Shown here: positions 48,803 to 59,881 of the stretch, piece after piece
Layout of the letters: each line of letters starts with the position of its first letter
Position numbering within the stretch: position 1 is the first letter of the stretch
Origin: Pomacea canaliculata
Taxonomy: Eukaryota; Mollusca; Gastropoda; Architaenioglossa; Ampullariidae
Direction: 5' to 3'
Length of the DNA stretch: 64,000 bases
NCBI RefSeq assembly: GCF_003073045.1
Contig: NC_037601.1
Span: forward strand, 7,613,807 to 7,677,806
Notes under the pieces: model-generated
What the model was told of the DNA's origin: nothing
What the model saw: only the letters and a program-made list of their open reading frames with translations
Database searches by the model: none
Program-made: the position numbers and the translations under genes

Positions 48803-51800
48803 ATGTTATCGCAGATTGAAAGAGAATTTCAAGAATACGACGATCACAAATCATGGGTGGAAATTTTCAAGGTAAGGCATCAAGATGTGAGCATATAATC
48901 CCGCAAGCTTATTGCTACTATACAATATTAAACGTAATAGTAGTAGTTGAATTGTACTTGTCGATAGTATTACTATTAGTGTTTGCTCTCGTTAATATTT
49001 GAAAAACTTAAATTGCACATCAAAAGAACTAGAACGAAAAAAGAGAAGTTATGTTAGCATAGTACAACCATGATCAACAAGACTATTGTGAAACTGAAAG
49101 AGATGAAAGCTGGTTCTTTGTTTTACTTTTAGCGATGAATATCTTAACTGACTGATGGGGACTTAATAGGAGAAATGTGCATAGAAATTGGATTGCTCAA
49201 TTCCGAAGTAAGACTCATTGTACAAAAGATATTGAGTACTTCAAAACACTATTTTTTTTCGCAGACAGAAATCGATGACTGTCGTGTTGCTCAAAATGAT
49301 TTCCTGCTTAAACTTTAATGTTACTTGATAATAGCCTAATTCAGTAATTACTAAAAATACTCACAATTAAGTTATTGAATATGTTGTGAGTGTATATATA
49401 TGTGTGTGTGTGCACCTACATCAAGGGATAAAGCATTTAGAACAATTATAGTTCATACCTATTTATATATAGTTTGTAGTACAACAAATATGTGCTGATA
49501 AGTGTGTTATTTTGAACAAAAATACTAGTGTATAATGATGGAAATCACAGATTATAAAGTCCTGTTATTATAGATCTAGAAAGAATTTAGTTTAAAGAAT
49601 ATTTTGTTTGCTTTTAAATTTTTGGTATTTTTTTTTTATCAACAACTCAAATCATTGCCTGCTTTTCTAGATTAGGCACTTTCATGTTTCATGTACATTT
49701 TCCTTTCTCTCTCTCTTCACACACACACACACAAACATAGAAAGATGAGATAAGAATACAAGTAGAATCAGGTCAGCTAGAAATTCAAGGGCTTCATTAC
49801 AAATACTAATAGTAGTGGTATGGGTGCTACCCACATTTCTCAAATAAAAATAACAATATCAACTGTTCTGTTAATAATCAAACCAGGCTTCTAGATCTTG
49901 AGTTTCACTTAAACTGCTTCTGCTCACCAAATTTGAACAAAAAGACATGCCACAGCTGAATAAACATAACCAGGTGTCATGACATCTGATCTGACCAGTG
50001 TACCTTATACCTTGTTACACAAGACAGGAAAAGCTGGCATCCGGACTAGAGCTATGACCGAGGCCACAAATTATTGTTTCTAATGTTAAAAAACATTAAG
50101 GGAGAGGGAGAGGTGGGTAAAAGGGAGAGGTGGTGGTGGTTGGGGAGTGTGAAAAAGTTAAGGAAGGGTTAGGGCTAGGAGAGAGCTTAAAAGGTTAAGA
50201 AAGCATGCCTTGCTAGTAGGGACCTTTTGCTAGTAGTGACCTCTTTAAAATATTATTGGGAGCAGAAGGTTTCCTCTTCAGAAAAAAGCACATCAACATA
50301 GATTTTATGGAGAGTTTTTAACATCTCTTTTAATAATTTGAAACATTTAGATTTTAAGTCCTTAGTGCACTTGTAATGTCCTTTAGTTGTGTTGCTTGTA
50401 CTAGCCTGAGGTGACCTTAGGTCACCAACTGTATTGTTGCTGAGAATATGTGTGTTTTGTGAGAGAAAGAAAAATTATTTTAACATTATATGTTTTATCT
50501 CTGTATATTGCTAGTATGAGCACTGTCTGGAATTGCCCTTGTGAATAAATAAAATTATAATATATTGTTTTTCAAGAAATAAAATTGGAGTCTTCTATTA
50601 GTGAAGATAATGTGACTAACATCATTTAGTTCCTGGTTATAAATCAGATAATTCTTGAAGCAGATAAAATAGAGATAAACAATTGAGAAAGTGAACCCAA
50701 GCTTCCTGTTAGAAGTGTTTGTTGCATTGTTGAGGCTTTTTTGTGTGCATGTGTTTTATCAGAGACCTAATCATTTTCTGCTTGTGGTCAGTTAGCTATA
50801 GTCGCAATTCAGTTTAAAAGAACCAACCAGAATGCCACTAGCCAAGACATCAAAATGTGCAAATGAGGCTGGATAGGATACACCCTGTGCAAACCAGCTG
50901 ACATCATTGCCAGACAGGCACTTGACTGGAACCATCCGGGGAAGAAGAGAGTTGGGAGACCACAGCAGACCTGGCAAAGAACTGTAGAGTGCAAGTCAAA
51001 GGACGTCGGAACCACATGGGGCCAGCTGATTGGGGTGCCCAAAACCGGATCCGTTGGCGAGGTGTTGTTGCAGCCCTATACTCTTCGAAAAGTAACAAGG
51101 AATAACTAAAACTACAATCCAGTTTACTTCCAAGTCAAGAGTGAATTGAGTCTTTAGTGTGTTTCATAAAGTGATGCAGATGTCTTTTGGTTGCCAGCTT
51201 GTTTTAAGGACATGTAATTTTAATTATAGAGAGGAAAATGATGAACACTTTCTCGTTGCATTTCCTTATCATTAAGTAGAGGAGGGTGAAACTCCATCAA
51301 TGCAGTTTAGAATGAAAGAAAGGAAGAAATAAACATCAGCAGTAACAGAAAAATGAGGAATTGGAAGGAGATGAGTTGAAATTCCTGTATATTGATCACT
51401 CCTATCTACGTTTTTTTGTTTGTGTTTACCAGCATATATATATGCAGATGATTGTGTGTAGGGAGTGGACAAATGTGTTTATCCCCTTAATAACAGTAAT
51501 AATTACTTATGTATGTCCCTTATGTATTAACCTAGTTTTGTGCCTGTCTGGATACAGCAGATAGTATTTGCTCCTTGTTGTCTGAAGTGTGTAATTGGGA
51601 TTGAACCTACTTCCACTTATGCAGGAAGTTAATTAGAAATAGCTGAGGTAGTTCCTTCCTGGCCTTCTGGCTGTGAATGTGGTTGTATGTTTGAAATGGG
51701 AATGTAAACAACGCCACTCTCTCAGCTACCCCTTCTCCCTGCCAAACTCTGGGACAACAAGCCTGTATATATAGGCATATGTGCATCTTCATATTAACAT

Positions 51801-54800
51801 GCTTGCTATTTCACTCACTATTTTGATTTCTTCATTGTCTCATCTTTTCTCTCACATCAGTTATTCAATACACCTGCTCACAAAAGTGAAAAGTAACTGT
51901 TGAAAATGTATTTTTAGTGCCTTCTGTTAATGTAACAAAGAATAATTTGAAATGTTAACGTATAGAGGAAAATGAAACAAGTTTAGGCATATATTCTGTC
52001 CACCCTATCCCTTTGTGTGCATGTGCGTAAATTCTTATCTCAGCAAGTGCATTTGTATGCAAAATACTAACTTCATGTGCAAAGATAGTTTCAGTGTAAA
52101 AGAAAGTAACTATAAATAGATACACATTCGTATTGTTTTGATTGTATAGATACACATAGCTGGAAGTTTTAAAAAGTTTTAAAAACATTTCCTGTTGTGA
52201 ACACCCTTTTTTTTAACTATCCAGCTTAATCCTTTCAGGTCACACCAGCTGATTGCAACCTATGATACACATAAATATTGTATTATATTTATGAATCTGA
52301 GTGTTTATAATGGTTATTTTTATTGTTGGTTATATAATTACATTTTATTTTGTCCAGCACTTAAATAAATATTTCTATGACCTCTAGGACACTTATGCTT
52401 AATCACCAAGCCTTCAAGCATCAGTGGCAGATTTTTAACATGCATGAATTCAGTGTTTTTAATTAGAACACTGGCATAATAGAAAATTTATATAGCTGAG
52501 GGACATATTTGTAATGTAATTAACCTTTATTCTGATAGTTGTGTGAGAATGTGATTTTAACTGGGAAAAAAACACCTTGATTTGGAGAGCCCTACAACAA
52601 AGAGAAAAGATACAGTTGGAAATGTTTAAGCGTTGACGACACCAGGAGTAATTTTCAACAGTCATTGTCCTGGTCTACAAAGTGCCTCAGTAGATGGACT
52701 AGCATTAACAGCTTAACCAGATCAGAATGTCATAAATTAAACGCTACCATCTTTATGCATATTACCAAATATTACTTAAAGCTGAGAGCAATATGGGTAA
52801 ACAATACAGTAAAAGTTTGTTTTTTTTTCTTTTATCAGCGGTGTGTCCCAAAATTCATTTTGGTAATCTTTCAATCTGTATTTTGTTTTTAGAGACTGAA
52901 AAATTTGTCAACGACTGTGATGGATGAAACTTGCTCTGTTTCACATGCTCGGAGTCCTGAGAACCGACCCAAGAACCGCTACAGAGATGTTAGTCCATGT
53001 AAGGAAGCATGTTATAATATTATTTTTCTGGATATATGTTGTTGCTTTTTAAGACCAGGCACTCTGGTTACAATCAAATTGATTGAAATCATACTTCGGA
53101 AATGGCCATTTTTTTTTTTTTCGATGGGTGGGTGGTGGTGGTGTGTGTTGCTTTTGCTGTCAATATGCCATGAACACATGCACTTTTTCTTAGGTTGGTT
53201 AGCACATGGAAATGGCCAGGCCCAGTCTTCAAGAGGATAGTGGCACTGTCAAAGGCTGGAAGGTGCCATATTTTTACAGTTGTGGACAGTGGTCCAATCC
53301 AGTTTTGGAAACTCTTACAGACATTGTAGTTGCCCTTTAGAACAATAATTTTGTTACAGCTGAAAGAATAGGAGCATATTTACCAGGATGGCTTCATCGT
53401 CTTGTATAGCGTTCCCTGCAGCACATGCCTGAATATTAGTGTGCAATCTATAATGCTGCTCTCAGGTGGTTGTCATCCGTGAGTCCAAAGTGTTGTAAAA
53501 GATATTTTCAGAAAGTTGTAATTCAAATCTATTGTTATTGAAGCTGAACAGAGGTAGAGCCAGAGTTTAGAAAACATTGCTTACCTATTTATCTGAATCT
53601 CTTTTTCTGTTTGAAAAATTACGCATGCTCAAAATATTAGACAAACATTGAAACAGTAAGAAGCTGTTTTCAGTGGTTTGACCATAAGACTTCTGTTTGT
53701 GGGTCTGGTTGCTATGAAATGAGTTTAAGTGTGCAGTGGTCTTGTGTTGGTGTGTGAGTGGGTGTTTTAGTGCCATGTGAGCCGCTTAATTATCCTCTGG
53801 AACAAACAGAATAGTGTTATGTAGTGCTGTAATTTTAAATTTGAATTAAAAATTGATGCTTTTGCATCTTTTCTATTTAGAAAATCGATTGGGAAAAATT
53901 ATATAATTAATAATTTTAGAGATTTTTATGGACCGGACTGCTAGAATGGGCTGAATTTTAAAATAATTCAGTTGGTGGAAATGCATTCAAGGGAATGCAG
54001 ATAATGGCCAAAAGAATAGACACAGTCATAAGTTATACTCCTTACAAAGAAACGAAATAGTAAACAGTGCCAAATGGACACCAGGTACCCATTATTCGCA
54101 CTAGTCAAGTAGTGCAGGCTTGTATGGTTCATGTGACCCAGCACAGCACTCTAAGACGTTCAGGGTGCCTTTTAGGAGGGGTCATTGATGAGGTGGACAT
54201 AGAAAAAAACTGGCTTGAAAATGTGAAGGAGTAGGCAGGTTAATTTCGTGAAATATGTACTCTCTGCCCAAGAGAGGCCAAAGTGGTGAGGTAACACTTG
54301 CCAGCTGCTGCATCTATCCAGCTGTTTCCCTTGAAAACCAGTACCAGCAGACTACCATAATCGTTTGTCAAGGGATAAATAATGAATTCATTGCATAGTA
54401 GGGAGTAGTTGCCAGTTTAAGTGTTTAATCTCAGACATAATTTGTCCAATATTCAGATGACCATAGCCGTGTGATACTTGAAAGACCAGATGGAGAAAGT
54501 GATTACATTAATGCCAGCTTTGTGAGGGTGCCTGATGCAGATCGGAAGTATATCCTTACACAGGTGAGTTGTAGATGCATTACATTGTCTGAAAAATTAC
54601 ACAGTAATGCAGACAAATATATTAAGAACTGATAAAATGGATACCTTTCACGGAGTCTAGGGTGCCCTTTTCATTTTTTCTTTTGGAAATCCATTAACTT
54701 TACATAGGCATTCAGGCTGATTTTAGGCATATTCTTTCAGGGACCATTGGAAAACACGTGTGGAGATTTTTGGTTGATGATATGGCAGCAACAAACTAAG

Positions 54801-57800
54801 GCAATAGTAATGCTAAATCGAGTTGTGGAGAAGGGAACGGTAAGATTATCACAATTTAGATTGAAAAATTATTTCATTATAACTGTTGTGCATTTCAATC
54901 TTGAATTTGCTAAGACATAGTTTTTCACACTTAACAATCATTACTGGTGTCTGTAATTGTCTACTGTCATTTTCTGCAAAATGCTCTTCTGATATTTAAT
55001 TCCTCTAATGCAACGTGTCCTCTCAGTAAAAGATTTGAATCACTTTATGTTTGTATTGTCAGAAAGACATAAAAATTTCTGCCAGTTATGTTGTGAAGTT
55101 GTAATGATAAATGTGGTTTTTTCCCCAACATTATTGCAGGCAAAATGTGCACAGTACTGGCCTCTTGGGTCTGATTTAGGATATGAAGACAGCATGTTAT
55201 TTGAAGATGTTGGCTTAATTGTCACTTTGATTGGTGAGCAGGACAGCACCAATTTTGTCCAGCGATGGTTCACAGTGGAAGAATTAGCGGTAGGCATATA
55301 GTCACATTTCTGTTTAGTTATAAAGTTATGTTTTTATTGTAAATCAGCATTGCACAGTATTATAGTAGAGAAGCAAATTTTAATTTTGCATTCTGCTTTC
55401 ATATAGCATGGGGTTGCGGTTAAAGCAAGTTAATGTGATGAAAATCTTGGAACATTTTACAGTCAAGAAAATATAATAATTCATGTGGCAATATCAGGAG
55501 TGGCATCATCACACAAGCCCTCCCAGCCTTAGCATCTAGTCATGATGAAGTGAAAATTAAAAAAATGAGCTAAAACTTTTTATTTTTGTAATCAAGGTGC
55601 AAAATAAACTCTATATATTGAATGCCAGAAATCTCTGATGCTCAGTAATAAGATCCATATGTCCTTTAGGTGAAGTCTCATAAGGCAATTGAAGTGTATG
55701 AGAATGAGGCCATGTATCTTTGCGCTTTGTTGCATAATGGGAGTTTGCCTATCAACATGTGGAAGTGTCCTTGCTAAAGGGCCCAGTTGAGTTAAACAGA
55801 ACTACATTGTGTTATATAAGACACAACAAGAACATTTGACATGCATCAAGCATGTTGATTTTATGTATTTTTAAGAGGTAGAAGCTAATCCATAGTCATC
55901 TATTCATCTTGGCATCTTTCCGCACATTGAATTTTTTTGTTTTTTGAGACTACTTAGTCATTTATAAAATAATGTTATAATCATCTATTCCCTATGCTGC
56001 TTTAACAGACAGGTATCAAACGAGAAGTTGTTCATTTCAACTACACAACATGGCCAGACTTTGGCGTTCCTTCTTCTCCAACAGCATTTCTGAACTTCTT
56101 GAAAGTTGTGCGTGCCGCTGGAGTTCTTGACCCAGATGTAGGGCCATGTGTTGTCCATTGTTCTGCAGGAATTGGTCGCTCTGGAACTTTTTGCCTGGTC
56201 GATTCCTGTTTAGTTTTGGTGAGTTTGTGTGGCTGCTAGGTTATAATTTATGTGAATTGGTGTGTGAGAAGCAAAGTTGTAAACTTTATTGTACTAATGT
56301 AGACTTCACATTCACTAGTCCTCATCAGTTAGGTCAGTTCTTTGATTGCTGTGTGTGTGCAGTTTGTCATATTTAAAAGTAATATTTGTCATGTTTGACA
56401 TGGTGACATTTAAAAGCAGCTTTAAAATATGGTGGGATAATGGAAACACCTGCACATAAGAGTAAGTGTTACCTGCTGAAACATATTTTCTGGACAAGAA
56501 CTTGGTCTCTTATCACATGCAGATGTTACCTGGGTCTGTCTTTTCTAGACACCTGTGCATGCACTGACAATTTTTTTCAGACGGCAGCATACCCAGTCAT
56601 GTATACATTCATTTCTTCTTTACCGGATGACCAGACTACTAGGAGCTGAGGGGCTAGAACTGAAGTATAATCAAACAAGTTGTCCTGCTGTAGGATTGAA
56701 TCAGAGCCTTTCAGACCTTTTGATCAACCTCTCGAGGTCTAGGCCACAGTCTCATTCCCTTTTCCTCACATGCAATTTTACCCGAATCTTCAAACCCCTT
56801 ACCCACACCCCCATGATGGTGATGGAGAAGACCATCTTCCTGCTGGCTTTAGTCATGGAATTGAAGATGTCTGAATTATATGCTCTAGCAGTGGATTCCA
56901 ACTACCTGACCTTGATTTATCTGTGCATCTACTGTCTTTTTTGGTAAAAAATTGGCTACCGCACGTAAGCCCTCAGCCATTAGTTATCTGGCCTTTGCTG
57001 CTTTCAGACATGATGGCCCAGTTTGTCTGCAAGACCTGTTGTGGGTTTTGAAGATTCACCTGTGCATGTCCCATCTTTTGTGGGATGGATAGTCCCAACG
57101 TTTTCTTCCTCTTTGGCTGGAGAGCAAGAGTTGCCAAGCGTAGTACGCTATGGCATATAAATGACACAAACTACTATATCGAATTTTCACCTGTAAGAAT
57201 AAAATGTTCACGAATTTTTGACTTTATCTCGATTTATTCGTATTTTGGTTCACTCGTATGTAGAGGTCTTACTATATAAAAGTGTATTTAATATTTATCA
57301 AGTGTGTGCTCATACACCTATGTCTGTGCATGTTAAGGGCTTTTAGCCTGGCTGGAGCTGGGGATTGGTACTTGATAAATGCACATTATTATTATTCTTA
57401 AAGCATATTTTTGGCTTCTTGCAGATAGAGAAGCATAAAACGCTGTCATGCCTCAACATACAAGAGCTGTTGATAAACATGAGATCATACCGCATGGGTT
57501 TGATTCAGACTCATGACCAGCTACGTTTCTCCTACCTGGCTATTCTACAGGGTGGCAGGGAAATACTAGGAGAAGATGCTAACTCAAACATCAAAGTAAG
57601 GTTTTCACCAATCTGTTTTGAGAGTTGTTTTGTTTTGAAGTAACAGGGCATGTGACTTTTATCTCACCATATCTGTAACCCTTGAAGGAGCCCCTTCACC
57701 CCCTGCCACCTCTCTCTCTCACAATGCACAAGCTCTTTCTCTACTCCTTCATAAGTCAGGAGGTGTATGGATGCTGATCGTCTTCTAAAAAAAAAATAAC

Positions 57801-59881
57801 TACAGAAGCTGCAACTATAAATCATCGCACAATATGCTTTTGTTCCTAACTATTTTGTCTAAAGATACTACAGAAGTCATGAAATAACTTTAATACGACT
57901 ATAAAAACGTATCTTAATAGAAATAACTTTAATATGATTAAAGAAAAGTATCTTAATAGAAAAACAGTTCAGCAACTGACCCTTCTTGTCCATTTCTGCT
58001 GTCAGAAAGTTCACATCTGCTTTTGCCTTGTCCTTGCTAGATTTCTCTACATTTTATTCTCCTTAACTGCTGGTTGGACAAACTTCAGAGGGTTTAGAAT
58101 CGTGATGCTTGTATGGTCTTTTGTACGTATAAAAAAAACATGCTAGACCATTCCTCTGGGAGCTACACGGAGGTGATATTGTTTACAAGATGCCCATGCT
58201 GTGCTACCATTGTCTTCACCACCTCCCCCCACCATACCTCTGAGCTACTGATGCCTTACCACCACCCTCTACCATACCTCTCTGAGCTACTGACACTTTA
58301 CCACCTCACTCCACCATACCTCCTTTAGCTGCTGTTGTCTTCACCACCTCCCCCCACCATACCTCTCTCAGCTACTGTCTTCACCACCTCGCCCACCATA
58401 ACTTTCTCAGTTACTGTCCTCACTACCTTCCCCACTCTTTTCCTTTCACTCTTCTGTATAATAGTGTTTATTATTAACAGGAAATAGTAAAATTATTATT
58501 TACATAACACAAAATATTTATTTGTGTGGACCACACACACATTCACATCCATGCATCTGGAAGGAAAGTGGGTATGTCATTATGAGTTATTAGTGTAATG
58601 GACCTATAAAATTTGAACTCTCTAGTTTTTCTGAGAAAATTCTGCATACAATACAACTTAATTTGTCCACACTTGGACGATTAGAGGTAGTGCACATACA
58701 GTGAAAATATACAGATAAGTATATACATGTTGACTACAGTGAATAAATTCTTTCTCAACAGTAGATAAAGTTGATGCATTGCCATTGGTCATTTCAGACT
58801 AACACATCACAGCTGCCCCTCATGCCTCATCCCTAAACTCCAGATATTCACGATATTCTCAGTTCTTGTTACCTGAGGTTGTGGAACCAAGAGATGGAAG
58901 AAAAGTGATAAGACTTTCATAATCTTCCCTCTAGTGTGCTGGCGTGTCATCATACCTGTAATTGCCCTTGCGGATTAATAATTGTATTGTAAAGGACTGA
59001 TAGAACAGAGTAAAGATGTGGTAATGCACCTGAGCATTGATTGTATTGATTGCAGACATCCGACAGTCCACCTCCACCACCTAAGCGAGGTGCAAGCCTT
59101 CCAGTATCAAATTCCAATGAAGAAGAGAAGGTTGACAGTGAAGAGGATGATATAGATAAACAGCTTTCGGAACTTATTGATGATGATGATGAAGCACCAC
59201 CAGAATTGCCACCCAAGAAACGCATAACCACGAAAAAAGACACTGATATGACACATGTAGAACAAGAGGAGGAGGAGGAAGAAAGGTTTGTTTCAGTTTC
59301 ACTTGTTTCATATTTTTTTTCTCCATTCGTTACAGGGATTTATTAAATAGTTTCATTCTTGTCTTTTTACCCTCGTTAGTGCATTTTTATTTGTCATCAG
59401 GAGACATTGACTAAGGCTCTTTTGAAGCATACACAACTTTACATTTTATACAAAAAGTAGGTGTGGGAACTTGGATTATTGTACATTCAGCTCAAGTCTG
59501 GAGAAAATTTTGCGTTGGAAGAGTTACGCTGTGTGCTCTGTATGATGTTATACACTTACTACATGGCACCAGTGATGATCGTATTTCTTCTTAGACAACA
59601 GTGATGACATCAGGAAGCCCCACGGAAGTAAGTTTTAAGCATCATAATAACTGCATCCAGTTGAATTTATTTCATTGGTTTTCTGCAGTTCTTACCTCTT
59701 GCGGAAGCGAATACGAGAAGAGCGTGTGAAGAAAACTCGAGAAACGCTAAACCAAATGAAAGAGAGACAGCGTCGTAGCGAATCATGGAAAAAGCGGCAC
59801 TCTTACTTCAGACCAGTCTACATTGGCCTGGCACTTCTTATCGGCAGCTACATGTTTTATCGTTTTTACTGGAGGTACTAA
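48803..59881 (+). CDS. PTPN1: non-receptor protein tyrosine phosphatase, PTP1B/TC-PTP type
   Basis: Nine coding exons: 48803-48871, 52893-52998, 54457-54563, 54741-54839, 55140-55289, 56009-56218, 57425-57595, 59056-59285 and 59689-59881 (1335 nt, 444 aa; human PTP1B has 435). Phosphotyrosine loop [34 protein letters not shown], and CAQYWP are in order. The WPD loop has general acid D194, the P-loop [10 protein letters not shown] has nucleophile C228 and R234, and the Q-loop has Q275 and Q279. After the catalytic domain come two proline-rich stretches, SPPPPPKR and PPELPPKKR (the second resembles the SH3-binding site of PTP1B), an acidic stretch, a basic helix, and a C-terminal hydrophobic segment [19 protein letters not shown] expected to anchor it in the ER membrane. 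It dephosphorylates tyrosines on receptor kinases and JAK/STAT proteins in vertebrates. An invertebrate orthologue of both PTPN1 and PTPN2 is most likely. The first intron is 4 kb. Confidence 0.95.
49717..49733. repeat. (CA)n microsatellite
   Basis: CA dinucleotide run following a CT-rich tract, in intron 1 of the phosphatase gene. Confidence 0.85.
50831..51106 (+). mobile_element. decayed RT C-terminus, same LINE family as 27.4 kb
   Basis: One frame reads SQDIKMCK, a stop, then [20 protein letters not shown] and [15 protein letters not shown], up to WGQLIGV. One base is then missing at about 51035, and the next frame resumes [19 protein letters not shown] before a stop at about 51104. It aligns with the end of the 27.4-kb element (GWLGHTLRKPASNVTRQSLT, GKRKRGRPRNTWRRD, WGQLVTVAQDRRRWRTVVDG). 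It is a strongly 5'-truncated dead copy in intron 1 of the phosphatase gene. Confidence 0.85.
56690..56770 (-). mobile_element. tRNA-derived SINE head on the minus strand (putative)
   Basis: On the minus strand TGGCCTAGACC (A-box-like, 56746-56736) is followed by GATTCAATCC (B-box-like, 56702-56693) about 35 bp on. This is the spacing of a tRNA-type internal promoter. Degenerate arms argue against a working tRNA. It lies in an intron of the phosphatase gene. Confidence 0.4.
57297..57400 (+). repeat. SINE/LINE tail with (ATT)n end
   Basis: The segment ends GTACTTGATAAATGCACATT followed by ATTATTATT. A 'TTGATAAATGC' stretch running into ATT repeats is the usual 3' end of L2/CORE-SINE-like elements in many animals. 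The family is not identified. Confidence 0.4.
58214..58434. repeat. 38-43-bp minisatellite, about five to six units
   Basis: Imperfect tandem copies of a unit with CACCACCTC, CCCACCATACCTCT and GAGCTACTG run from 58214 to about 58434. Several units translate to YLSELL, the same peptide as in the CR1/L2-type fossil at 23.5 kb, so the array may have grown from a LINE fragment. Confidence 0.7.
59595..59627 (+). other. possible alternative (poison) exon of the phosphatase gene
   Basis: A 33-bp segment has a pyrimidine-rich acceptor (TATTTCTTCTTAG) and a perfect donor (GTAAGT, 59628-59633), yet it is not in the main reading. If spliced between the last two coding exons it would read A CAA CAG TGA TGA in frame and stop before the membrane anchor. 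Confidence 0.35.

Noticed and set aside
56555..56947. 130-codon frame in a phosphatase intron as an extra exon
   Set aside because: The phosphatase exons on either side already join in phase and match the family without a gap; the frame overlaps a SINE-like segment.
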